64,000 bases of DNA from Diogma glabrata (Eukaryota > Arthropoda > Insecta > Diptera > Cylindrotomidae). Of this stretch, positions 35,780 to 48,449 are shown one piece after another; the stretch's first letter is position 1; the number at the start of each line of letters is the position of its first letter. The notes beneath the pieces are model-generated. The model did not search any database and was not told where the DNA came from. It was given only the letters and a program-made list of their open reading frames with translations. A program made the position numbers and the translations under genes. The DNA is taken from contig OY856187.1 in NCBI GenBank assembly GCA_963693315.1, positions 383,323,711-383,387,710 on the forward strand, given 5' to 3'.

Positions 35780-36129
35780 TCATTCTATTTCAATTACCTT
35801 GACCTATTTATAAATGTGTATTGTAAGTTACATGAAACTAGAGTTTGTTTTTCCCGGGAAAACTTGCTCACCATTTCCGGGATCCAAGGAATTTGTGAAG
35901 CAAATTTTCCTGGGAATGCAAACCTACATGAAACAGTTCATCGGAATTCGGAATAAAGAAAATACTTAATATTTGTATTCCCTCCACCCAAAGGATAAAT
36001 TAATTTAGTATTATCACCTTCGTTTAAGGTATCAAAACGCTTAAGTCTAATAATCATTTGTAGTATCACAAAAGTTGTCCATGTTAAATAAATTACAAAA
36101 TAATTTAAGTAAACATAAAATGTAGACAA
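35780..36129 (-). pseudogene. Second, inverted copy of the integrase N-terminus
   Basis: Minus-strand reading gives RLKRFDTLNEGDNTKLIYPL, then DELF/FHV, then THL-IGQ and NRM. This is a diverged version of the plus-strand protein at 31747-31925. A hairpin insertion (35839-35924) splits it inside the DELFHV block. It shows that the inverted arms of the Ginger-like element carry part of the coding region. Confidence 0.75.
35839..35924. mobile_element. 86-bp hairpin insertion with 10-bp direct repeats
   Basis: TACATGAAAC occurs at 35829-35838 and 35925-35934. Between them CCCGGGAAAA...TTGCT pairs with AAGCAA...TTTTCCTGGG. The element interrupts the inverted integrase remnant within the codons for FHV. 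Confidence 0.75.
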
Positions 36130-36324
36130 ATTTTAATTTGAATTTCCCACAAAATTTCTTTAAAACAACAATACAATACTATAACATTTTTTGAATGCTT
36201 GTGCTAGGATTTACATAAAACGCAAAAATTGAGAAATTTATACAGTAATTTAAAAAATAATAATATGAGAAATCTCTTTCTCTAAAAAAAAATAAAAGCA
36301 GCCAAAACCAAAAGAATTTTATTA

Positions 36325-36776
36325 TCTTATATATTAAAACGCTAAAAAAAACTTTGTACATCCTAAGGCTTTTTTATTCGAATTTCGATTCATTTGAAAT
36401 TTTCACTGGTAACTGGTATTAGTGTAACTTAGATTTTAAAGATTTTTCGGATGATAAATAAAATAGTACATTATGATGCTAGGACGTAAAACTAAAGATT
36501 TTGGACGGATGTGGAGTTTGCAAATCAAGGCGCTAGCCGAGATTTGCACCCACATTAAGTCCAAAATAGCTTACGTCCGTGCATCATATACTATTTTTTA
36601 TTCGCCGCAAGCAAAATATCTGATTATTCTTCATTCATATATTTGAAAAGAAAAATTAAAAATTATATGCTGGCATTTCTCATTACCACTTTTTGAAATC
36701 ATTGCTTCTACGTCAACAAAATGTCTATGCAAAAACTTTATTTATAAGCGTAGCGAAGCACGCCGGGCCATCCTAG
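36325..36776 (+). mobile_element. Non-autonomous Helitron
   Basis: It starts with TCTTATATATTAAAACGC and ends with a GC-rich short hairpin (GCGTAGCGAAGCACGC) followed by GGGCCATCCTAG. The flanking bases are A on the left and T on the right, as for Helitrons. It is inserted in the right arm of the Ginger-like element and carries the hairpin MITE 36462-36595. No Rep/helicase gene is present. Confidence 0.6.
36462..36595. mobile_element. Foldback MITE (hairpin family D)
   Basis: This is the inverted counterpart of 1529-1662 with the same length (134 bp) and the same terminal AATAGTACATTATGATGC...GCATCATATACTATT. It lies inside a mini-Helitron. Confidence 0.75.
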
Positions 36777-36967
36777 TAAATATAAACTTATTAAGGAAAG
36801 CAATTTAGTATTTTTACCAACTACGATTGGTAATTATATATAATAGCCGGTAAAAGTGTTAAATTGCACAAATATCAATGATATTTCATATATTAACCAA
36901 ATGCATTGGCGATTATATATATTAACCGGTTATTGTATATAATCACCGAATTTAATACTTTGACCGT

Positions 36968-37667
<700 letters not shown>

Positions 37668-39090
37668 TCAAAGGTATGGTTTGAAGTTTCTCAGAAAAAA
37701 ACTCAGCTTCACATTTTTTCGTGTTCCGGTTGGGATTCGAACCTACCCCCGGCTCGAATCCTTAAATGTTTTATTTATTAAATTAATTTATAAAAAAAAC
37801 AAATTAGGATCAGAAATCAAAATAACAGTTTTTACAAAAATTAGAACCTATTTTGTTTTTTTCTAGATATGTGTGCTGCTATATAATCACGATGAACAAC
37901 TGTACACATGTTAGTTTAAAGCAAAGTGAAAGCTAGTAAAAAATATTAATGTAAAATGTAACCAGGTGTTTATTTATGAAAACATTTTTCTTTTTATGGG
38001 TTTTGTGAATATTTATGCCTGGAACAATATGTTATTGGGTTTATAAATTATCTTTTTTTTTTTTAAAAAATTGAACAAATGAGAAGGGGAGCTCTCGAAC
38101 AACAGTTTCTTGTAGGCTCTTCACGTTTCTTCACGGCCTGGCATTCAATTTTGATGAAACATGTTATACATAGATTTGGTTTGATAATAACCAATATCTG
38201 GAAATATCTAACAGAAACCAGTTTGTCTTAAACAACTAACAGAAAACAGAAAATCCCGACTTATCCAAAGATAAACTCATGGGATCTAACAATGTTTAAT
38301 AAACAATTTTTGTTATTATAATATTCAAATCAAGCTTTCAATTTTGTAACCATAACATATTTTCAATAATGTGAAAACACTTTAAATTTCCATCAAATGC
38401 TTTTAAATTGATTTTCCATTTTAAAGTAGAAAATTGGTTTCGATTTCCATTTTTGTTCTTTCTTCTTATGTTTTGTATATATGCATAATATTTTTAAAAT
38501 TTAAGCTTAATTCAGAAAGAAAAAAATAAGAATATAAATTGAATATTATGATTTTCATGATAATAGTAGCTTATTGTGTAAGTGTTAAATGATATTTTAT
38601 TTTTGAGCAAGACGAATAAAATTCATTAAACACAAACCCAATACAATATTTCATCCTATAGACAGAGGATCATGTATTAATTTAAATTGAATTATTTTAA
38701 AATTTATTGAAAAAAAATTGAAGAAAAAACAGTGCATTTTATTTTATTTTTTTGTACTATTAATTCCAAGCATTTGAATAAATTTTATTCAATTTCAATA
38801 TCTATTCGATTGTTTGTTTTTTTTTAAAATAAAATGACCTGTAATAAAAGATATCAAATTTTATATAAAAAACAATCATATTAAAAACTGATTTATTCAC
38901 ATTTTAAATTGAAATAGAATAAAATCATAGTAGCTTTTTATTATTCGAGAAAGGTCATTGCCTTGATTCAAACTAATGCGAATGTTTTGTTTTTTATTTA
39001 ATTTCAAATGAGAGTGAAAATGTTGTTTTGTTTATCTGTTTATAAAATTCAATAAATAAAATTTTTTTCAGAGTTCAATACAGTCAAAAT
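37668..39090. other. Gene-free AT-rich stretch
   Basis: A B-box-like GGTTCGAATCC lies on the minus strand near 37730, without an A box. Otherwise no gene or repeat is recognised. Confidence 0.45.
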
Positions 39091-39592
39091 AATAGTACAT
39101 TATGATGCAAGAACGTAAAGCTAAAGAATTCGGATGTATGAGTTTGCAAATCGAGGCGCTAGCCGAGATTTGCACTCACATTAAATCCAAAATAGCTTAC
39201 GTCCGTGCGTCATATACTATTTTTATTCGCCGCAAGCAAAATATTTAAAAAAAAAATTATTATACTAAATCAAAATTATAAATTTGCATAAATTTTGAAA
39301 TAACAATATGTTGAACAAGTAACCTTTGACAAAATATTTGTTATTTTTTTCAAAATAATTGTATAACTATGACAACAAAGAATAATAAATATTTTAATTG
39401 GATAAGGAAATATGGAATCGAATGGTTGCTTTGATAAAAAATTCCATTTTTTATAGAATTTAAACAAATACAAATATTTTTTACTTTTTTGGACGTAACT
39501 ATGACAACAAAATATATGGTTTAAAAGTGACACTTTACGGCCGCAAATCACAGTAATAAAGTAAAACTTTAATATGCAGGCGAATAAAAACC
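39091..39592 (-). repeat. Hairpin-D unit plus TTTTATTCGCC repeat
   Basis: 39091-39221 is the foldback MITE. 39222-39592 is the AT-rich segment bounded by TTTTATTCGCC and GGCGAATAAAAA. The pair is the inverted equivalent of the unit at 1162-1662. Confidence 0.7.
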
Positions 39593-39599
39593 ATTTAAT

Positions 39600-41129
39600 T
39601 GTGCTGCGTTGATTCAAAAATCTTTACGCAACAGAAAAAAACTAACAGCCGTTTATTTTATTCTGTAAAGCTTAGTAACGCACACACTTTTGGTTGTTTG
39701 AAAACAAACAAAAAAGATCTATTGTTATAGTTGTTGGAAGGATATAATTTATTATGAGAATTTTTTCTTAAAGTATTGTATTCTATTTTCGTTATTGCCT
39801 GTAAACGTGAGCGTAGGGTGTGAAATGTTGCTTTTTATTAGTGTTTTTTCAATGAAAAAATCAATTATACTCTAATGAATGTTTGATTTTTTGTTAGTGG
39901 TGGTATCATATCTAAATTAACAATAATTAGCATATACCGTTAACTCAATACGTACCGAATGATTTTTGACATAAAGTTATCGTTGAAATGATCATATACG
40001 ATCATATGTAAAATATACGATGCAAACTGGGTCAAGCAAGAATAATGAAAGAATGTATGAGCTTTCGTCATAATAAATAACGGTTGTTCAATATTTATTT
40101 TTGATTTTCGTATTATGGATTGATTGTTTTTTTGTAGTATGAAAATTTTGAAATGATATGATGGAATTTTAGTATTGAGCGTAAGAGTGACGAAGGTATA
40201 TAAAAACGAAACAAAAGATAGAAAACTATAGCTATAAAGTCAATTGGTTGTTTGATTATTAAGGAGAAGACTATCATTAACTTTTATTGAATAGGACCCC
40301 TAATTTTTAATCTTTAAAATTAAATTATATATAATTAATTATTAATTATAAAAACAAATTAAAGAATAACTAATTATTAAGTAAAGATTTAAGTAAAAAT
40401 TGTAAAATATATTTAGTTTTGGTAAGAAAAAGGATCATTGACAGAAATAAAATTTGAAAAGAATATAACTTGTTTGAGTCTACAATTAATGCGTGAAATA
40501 TATTACAAGGTGGTTAATCATTCATTTTATCCAAAAGAAATTACTTTCTACCTTTTTTAACGCTTAATTTATGAAATAAAGTGGTCAGTTATAAAGAAAA
40601 CTGACATCTTTTGAGTTGCACATATCAGATTGGTTGAATCTATGCGCTTGGTGACGATCCAATGGTAGCATTTGCAATACGGTTGGTGATGCAGGTAGAA
40701 GCTATGGAATAATTTAATAATAACTGCTAGTGACTCACCAACAAGAAGCAATTAGAGGATTACGTGTCTTGCAGAGTTGTAATCCGACGAGCTTCAGCCA
40801 TGTGTGTTCGAACAGTAATATCCTCCAATTCAGTACAAATAAGCTATTATGCACGTAAAAGAGACTGTATAAACGCAGTTAAATTAAACAAAGAGGCACG
40901 GACACTGAAAATCCCTAAGACTAAAGCAACCGAAAGCATCACACCAACACCACTTCTACTACCAATATTACAATTAAACGTTTAAATAAATAATTCACTT
41001 ACCTCATGATTGTTCCAGATCCAGATTTTCATTTATCCAAAAACTTAATTAACAGATCTTCTTCACCAACTTAAACATACGATTAATATATTAAAACAAT
41101 TAATATTATAATATTGAATAATATTCTTT
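39600..41129. other. Gene-free stretch; possible TATA element near 40197
   Basis: GTATATAAAAACG near 40195 resembles a TATA box, but no convincing ORF follows. The frame 40764-40985 lacks family motifs. Confidence 0.35.
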
Positions 41130-41716
41130 GAAGAATGCGTCAATATATCGAGCGATTGTCGAATTTTTTGACAATATATTCAACAATGTGGTAAAATACT
41201 GTCGCATACTCATGCAGTAGTTGAATCCGTTAGAGATATATATTCAATGATGTAATAATATTGTTGAATTTGTTGATAAAGTATTCAATGTTGTAACGAA
41301 ATTAATGTCGGCAAATTTTGAACTTGTGGTTAATATATTCAATAATGTAGTAAAACTACAGTCGAGAATTATTGAAGTGATTGGTAATATATTAAACAGT
41401 GTAACAAAATGGATGTTCGAAATGGTCGAATTTATTTTATATGTAATAAATGATGTTACCAAATTAACTTCGACAATAGTTGAATTTGTTAGAAATCCAC
41501 CAAATGATTGTTGAATTTGTCAGAAATATATTAAATGGAGTACCAAAAGTAACGCCGGAAATTATTGAATTTGTTGGTAATATGTATATAAAACTGATGT
41601 AATAAAATGTTGTCGCATACACATGTAGTTGTTGAATTTGAAGGTAATATCCTCAACGATGTAACAAAATTAATGGTCGCAAATGTTGAATTTGGTAGAA
41701 ATATATTAACTGATGA
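41130..41716. repeat. Degenerate minisatellite, ~65-bp unit
   Basis: The pattern TTGAATTTGTTGGTAATATA, TTCAATGATGTAACAAAATT, AATGTCGGCAAAT recurs about nine times with substitutions and small indels. The 41305-41514 reading frame is a by-product of the repeat. Confidence 0.75.
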
Positions 41717-41719
41717 ACC

Positions 41720-43240
41720 GTCATACCGTCAAACCCGTCTTCGTGGTTTATGACGAAAAGTTTTAGTTTTCTTAAAAAATATAAGTTTTTCACTTTTTCA
41801 AAAAATATTAACTGTTATTCAAAATTGTTTCAATGAATGTATTAAAAACAAGAATCTAGGTGCACGAAAAAAACACTGTTTTTGTATACAAAAAAAAATC
41901 ATAATGTTATTCCGATCGACACCAAACACAATTTAGTGTCCATCTAATTATAACAATATAACAAAATGTCGATGTTTTATATGTATTATTGTGACAACTG
42001 AATAAAAAATTAGATCTGTACCGAGTATCTAATATCGATTGATTGTCCTAAAATTACCAAATGTCCTAGTAAATACATATAAAAAAATTCAGGATACAAA
42101 ATGAGAAAGTAAATCAAACAGGTTGAAAAAGATATGAATAAAAGATGATAAGTTCTATTATATGCGTTGATTCATGCATAATAAGTTGCTAAGACAAATG
42201 AATTTTGACGGTTTTTTTTCACTTAAAAAATGTAATCTAATCTTAAACTTTTGCACAAATCATGCACCAACTAATGTTTTTACATCATTGTTATTTATCT
42301 GTTAACTACAGTTAACGTGACGATGTGCAGCTAATATTATTTCCTCTCTGTTGCACAAAAATCATACGTTCAATCCACCAAACGTTTCAGATTAGATTTT
42401 GAGAACTTATTCTTTTAGATCCACCCGTTGTTTTTTTTTGTCAGAAAAATTTGTTTGATTTAATTTTTCTTCAAGAGACACAATTGTTCGACAGCTAAAG
42501 AAAGGCCTATTTTCAAAGTTAAAATTTAACTAAACAAATCTATTAAAGTGGTTGTACACATCGATTAGCTTCTAATCGGCTTCCATTTATCTGAGTCGTT
42601 GTGACTAGGTTTTTTCATTCTAACCTGAATAAATCAACACACTTAATATCAATTCAGCCGTGTATAAACAAAAAAAGTGAAACTGACATAGAAAAGTTAT
42701 TAAAATTAAACAAAAAAAACAGCTTCATATCATTAAATCAAAACAACAAGGTCTAATATTACGATAACATATCAGTTAAAACAACACCAAATGGATCACA
42801 CTATTGATGATTTCAACAACAACGCATCTGCGCAGAATCCATTTACTTTATTTTGGTTTTAGTTTAAACAAGACATGTTTGTTTAAAATTGCAAAAAGAA
42901 AACAAAAATATGCATTACAGTGGAACGTTATAAACAGACAGATATTATTTATTTATTTAAACTTTCTGATAGTACGAAATTAATGTATGATTGTTGTGAG
43001 GACTGCCTGTTTTATATTTTAAAAAAATGTCTAATGAACAGATTTTTTTGGTCGTTACAGATTGTACAGGAGCTTCTAAATGTAAATGTCTGGCTTTAAA
43101 AAAAGATAGAAATATGTTTAAATATTCATTTTCGTTTGATGTGTTGTGTAGAACTCATCATTCTTATGAATTTTAATCTTATTTTGCATTTTCGTTCTGT
43201 TTTATTAGTTTTACAATTCGTCGTTTCTGTAAATAGTGAT
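41720..43240. other. Gene-free AT-rich stretch
   Basis: Nothing is recognised on either strand. Confidence 0.4.
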
Positions 43241-43246
43241 ATATGT

Positions 43247-43970
43247 TTAAAAATGATTGAAATCTCTGTGGAATATTGGTATGTGCTGCTTTTCCACTAT
43301 AAAAAGGGAAAATATCCGACAAAAATGCATGCAAAAATATTTTTGAAATTTACAGTAAGGACGTTGCACGCTCGTGAGTTGTTTGTTTGATTCTGTTCTG
43401 AAAATTTTGATGGTAAATATGCACCTTGCTATGGCTGGCCAATCACTGGAAAACCGACGAAATTCTGCAACTGGTCGAGCTAGATCAGCATGCAAGTGGT
43501 CGGAATATAGCAGAGACGCTAAAAATTAACCATATGACAGTTTGGAATCATTTAAAAAAGGCCGGGTATAGGGCAAAGTAGGTCAATGTTTGGGTGTAAA
43601 ATGAACGAGATTTGAGTAACCGAAGATTCATCAGTGTAAAGAAATCGAGTTTTTTCTGAAGCGAATCATCACGAATAATGAAAAATTGGTTAAACACGAT
43701 TATTTTAAATGCAAAATTATTGGTCAAAGGCTTGTGAGTGGTTAATAATCAAAAATGATTCTGAAACCTGGATTAACATCCAATTAGTTGACGCCGTGTA
43801 TATTTGGACTGGAAGGGCATTTGGGAAGTTGGGAAGTCTGGGAAGTTTTGATACAGCTACTATATAACCCGGTCCACAAGTGCCATCTGAATGCCATTTA
43901 TTTTTGTCTCTGTAAAACTTCAAAATCATGTGTGAAAAATGAATTTGAAAAATTTGAAAAATTCGATTAG
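43247..43970 (+). pseudogene. Decayed mariner transposase
   Basis: Frame pieces match the mariner order. IEISVEYWYVLLFHYKKGK (43255 on) is the N-terminal HTH start. DEILQLVELDQHASGRNIAE, KINHMTVWNHLKKAGYRAK (43456 on) is the second HTH with its GR-like linker. A C-terminal EVLIQLLYNP...CHLN block lies near 43850. The catalytic DDD core between them is deleted or unrecognisable. Several frameshifts are present. No TIR/TA ends could be placed. Confidence 0.75.
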
Positions 43971-43974
43971 TTTA

Positions 43975-45565
43975 AAGTGGCTTTCCTCTGAAAATTAAAT
44001 TTTTTAAAAGTAAAAATGTTTTTCTTTTACCAAAGAGTCTAAGTTTTTTATGAAGATTCTTTTAAAATAAAGTTTGAAGTTGCAGGTATTCCTAAAACTG
44101 AAAATAAAAATGTTGTATAAAATGTTGAAGATTTGTGTGTTTAGAGTCTAAATCTTGATCCAGGAAATAGGTGGTGAAGTAGAAAAAGCGTAATATTTGT
44201 CAATTAAAATCCAAGTTTACAAGTTTCTTTCTAGATCACAGTACAACACATTCAAACAATTTTATCAAAATTACATTTTTTTTGGAAAACAATAACCAAC
44301 AATTTCGATTGAAACCAATTTTAGGATAACAGAAAGCTAAAAAAAAGTTAATTTAATATGCAAACTATAAATAGAAAATATTCAATTCAAGGTAGGTTGG
44401 GAGTTTAATAGGTAGAGAGATATTTGAAATTTATTCAATTTTATCGATACAGTATTTGTAGTATTATATAGATTTTAAATATTCTGGCATAGCATCAACT
44501 CCCTCATGAATATTTATCGTTATTTTATCATAATTTTGTTTTTTCAATACAAAACCGAATATACATACTTCGGTAAGGGTTAACTGATAAGTAGTTAAAC
44601 ACTCATATAAGAGGTCTGAAATGTGAAGAATATTAAGTTTTCTAAACAGATTGTTCTCTTGGTTTAATTTATTAAACTATCGCCCTAACGTTTTTTTATT
44701 AATATAGTTAAGTGACTTTTTACCACGCTATCGTTTATTGTTTTCACTTCAAAATAAAAATATTAATAATAATAAAAGTAATATTAGGAATATTTTATTT
44801 ATTATTAACATATAAAAATAAAGAAAATTTGATAATCATCAAAGCTAATAGTCTGGAAATTTATATAAGCTTTAATGGGTTTTTGGTTGATTTTAACATT
44901 GGTTTGATGCGATGAATTGGTTTTAAAGAATGAACTTTATATTATTTTGAGATATCAAATGATTCAAAAAAAAGTTCAATTAGAGGTAGCTCGTTAACTA
45001 AATCAAGCATTGGCCGGTTTTTTTAGATTTGGATGATGTGCTCAGTTTTGTCCTGGTGGGTTAACTTTACACTTCACATGCATCAACTAAGATTTTTTGA
45101 AATTTATCATAAGTTTTTAACGTTTGAAAAAGCATAAATTTCTCCCAAACAGCAGGGAAACACACACAGGTTGTCGAACAACATGATATGGTGGAGAGTC
45201 CATAACATAATCATGCTTAATAAGTCTTTAAAAATAGATTGCGCACTAAACTAACGTAATGGAAATCATACGCTACAAAGGAAGAAAGGAAGTTGTTTAA
45301 AATTACCAATAGCTCAAGGAGCAACAACACTAAACCTGGTTAATATGTTCTCAAACTCTAAAAGAAAATATTGCGACGCTGACTCATGGGCTAACTTCAC
45401 CACAGCTCTAGAGACATAATGTTCTGGATCAATAAAATACTTTAATTAATGGCTAACCAATGTAATAGATTTCGCGTGGTTTTAATTATATGAATATTGA
45501 AGAAAGCTGTAGTATCCTAGCAAACATAAATTCTGTTGTACGAGAAAAAGTAGAAACAAATTTTT
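43975..45565. other. Gene-free AT-rich stretch
   Basis: The small frame 44712-44915 is AT-rich and hydrophobic by composition. No supported feature. Confidence 0.4.
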
Positions 45566-45569
45566 TACC

Positions 45570-46300
45570 GGAAGTGAAAAACCGGGGTTTGGGATGCGGA
45601 ACTGTTGTGAACCGTACTAAATGCTAATGAACCAAGTTTCATCCAATTCAATTATCAGGTACAGATTTTTTTGAGTTTTCAAAAAAACAGGTGCTCAGGG
45701 GATCCCAACCAATACCCTTGGAGTCCTTTTTCAATATCGCTCAAAAATTAGTCACCTACTTGCCACACATTGCATCTTTTTCCAAAGTTTCATCAAAATT
45801 AACGAACGAATGTTGTATGCTCCCATCAAACATTGAAAACATGGTGAAAAAAACCACCTTTTGTGTGGTGAACTCCCCAACCCTTAATTCAATGTACTCC
45901 AAAAGCTGATAAAATATTTCTCATGTTATTTGAAAGCTTTACCAACGTTTCCTGAAAATCGATCGATAATTGTAGACTAAAGTAGGGATAAACACCTGAA
46001 AGAAAAACCGGAAGTTGGTATGCAGAAATATTGGAAACAGTACTGAAACCTTATATACCAAGTTTCAATAAAATCATAAGCCGGGATTAGAAGTTATTGA
46101 AGATTTAAACTTAGAGGTATTCGGGCGACCATCCGCCATTATCTCCAATTTTCAAATGAATCCAGATCGTCCATTTTCAAGTGAACCTGGACCATTTGCC
46201 AAAGTTTCATCAAGATCCTATGCAGAAATATCATGAAACCAACCAACCACTAACCAACCCACCCAACCACCCACCAACACAGCCATACAAGCACCTACCC
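45570..46300 (+). repeat. Dispersed-repeat fragment ending in a (CCAAC)-type microsatellite
   Basis: Moderately GC-rich sequence with recurring CCAAGTTTCAT(C/A)-type phrases (near 45631, 45786, 46066 and 46204) leads into CCAACCAACCACTAACCAAC from about 46238. Insect retroelement 3' regions often look like this, but I cannot name the family. Confidence 0.4.
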
Positions 46301-46309
46301 AACTACAGT

Positions 46310-47750
46310 AGATACCATACCAAAATTTGAATTATTGGCTATTTAGATAGAAGATGGTCCAAAACAAAAGAAAAAACAAAATTTAAGGCATAGAAGTTTT
46401 TTTTTCTCGATAGATTGCTATACTTCACACAAAATAAAATTGTGGTGAAGTAAATAATTACTAATGGACAAGAGAAAATCCTGTAGTCTTGTCTGTGAAA
46501 ATATTGATGAATATATGACAACGTCTAATGTAAAGAGAAGAGTTGCAACCAACCCAGCAATATCAGACTATCTGGATAAATAGGATTACATCTGAACTTG
46601 ATATCTGAAGTGGGTTTCTCTTGACTCTGTAATGAAGAGCTTTCTCATTGGCGAACCAATGAGATTGGCATAGCAGGATGCGTACCTAGAGAAATTTAAC
46701 GCCGTAACGACTAATGCTCAGCCATCGTGGATTTGAAAGATTTTTACCTGCTGCTTCAACACAAATGCAGAAATGTACGCAATTACGAAAATACACAGAA
46801 ATGGAAAAAAAATACAAGTGAAAAACGGAGACTCTGACGACCGCTTTTGGGAAAGAACCACGATCAGCGCGTCCAACTCACACAATCATTCCCATACGCC
46901 CACACACTCACGCTTCATACATGCTAACATTCACTCAGACTGCGAAGCAAGACAATTAAGCTCTAAGACCCACAGCAAGTATCACAGATCGTAGTAATCA
47001 AACATAGGTTGCATTGTTGCCAGCTGATCAATCTGATACAGCTTGTACACCACGGCCATTGCTGGTAAACCGTGAATCAAATCTTAGAGCACTGGAGAAC
47101 GTCACACGCTATATTGAAAGTCTTAATTAATTATTTCTCTTTTTCTTTATTAATATCATTTTTAAAAATTTATAAAACCATACGTAATTCCCAAAAAAAA
47201 ATATTTACAGCTCAAACAAAATTACCATTTGACTTGAAAGTTGAAAAAAAACATGTCCAAACCAGTTTGTTTCAATACCTGTAGTTTACAGTTGGTTAAT
47301 GTATTATAGAATTAATAAACCTAAAACATGACAAGAATTTTTTTTTGTAATACGGGTAATACAGGTTATGTGAGAATGATTTTTGATTTACTTAAAAATA
47401 TAAATTCATAAATTTAGGTAATGTAATAAAAGAAAAGGTATTTAGAAAACGAGACGCTACCTCGGAGCAAAAAAAAATATTTTGATTAGAATCATTTCCC
47501 AATTCAGACTACATGCATCTCGCTACACGCATCGTCAGCTCACACACACGCATGCATCGACAGGCAAGCCCCCATTCAATCACTTGTACACCCTTTCACA
47601 CGCATTCACACCTCTATGTAAAAAAAGTAAATAAAACAAATCAAGTTCGCTCACCCCATGTTCAATCCTCCAGGCTTCAACGTCTTAAGGTCTCAGCCCT
47701 CCATCAGCAGTGAACAATCCAACAGGTAAAGAATCATGGATAAAATCGTA
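46310..47750. other. Gene-free stretch with two CA-rich patches
   Basis: CA-rich patches occur near 46880-46980 and 47515-47620, with CACACACGCA-type phrases in both. No motif-bearing ORF. Confidence 0.4.
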
Positions 47751-47756
47751 TAAATA

Positions 47757-48445
47757 ATACTGATGTGTTGAAATACGGTCGGAATGCGGCAGCAATAGCA
47801 CCAATAATTTTAAAACAAATGTTGCGTTGTGATACGGTTGAAATCCAGTAGAACAGCAAAAATTTGATATCAATGTTGCGTTGAGATAAGTGGTAATAGC
47901 AAAAATTTGATATCAATGTTGCGGTGAAATCTGTATAATATCCGGTAGTACTAGCCAAAAATTTGATATAAATGATGCGTCGAAAGATGTATAATATTCG
48001 ACAGCAATAGTAAAAATTTGATATAAATGTTGCGTTGAAACAAGTAGTAACAGCAAAAATTCGATACCAATGTTGCGTTGAAATAAGTGATAGTAGCAGA
48101 AAGTTGATATCAATGTTGCGTTGAAGTATGTATAGTATACGGTATTAACAGCAAAAAAATTTTATATAAATGTTGAGTCGAAATATGTAAAATATCCGGT
48201 GGCAACAGCAAAAGTTTGATACAAATGTTGAGTTGAAGTATGTATAATATATACGGTATTAATAGCAAAACTTTGACACAAATTTTGCATTGAAATAAGT
48301 GGTAATAGTAAAAATTTGATACCAATATTGCGTTGAAATGAGTAGTAATAGCAAAAAAAAATTTTATATAACTGTTGCGTTGCAATACGGTTGCCAGACG
48401 ATAGTATCAACAAAAATTTCACTTAAATGTTACGTTGAAATAAAT
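47757..48445. repeat. Minisatellite with long and short unit classes
   Basis: About twelve units share AATGTTGCGTTGAAATA and end AGCAAAAATTTGATATA. Short units (about 46 bp) contain AAGTGGTAATAGC. Long units (about 60 bp) contain TGTATAATATACGGTATTAAC. Overlapping minus-strand ORFs (47734-48422) are products of the array. Confidence 0.85.
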
Positions 48446-48449
48446 CAGG

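Noticed and set aside
37720..37745. B box GGTTCGAATCC on the minus strand
   Set aside because: No A box upstream and only AT-rich sequence around it; too little for a tRNA or SINE call.
40764..40985. 73-codon frame behind a TATA-like box
   Set aside because: No conserved motif, no splice or polyadenylation support; composition is like the surrounding DNA.
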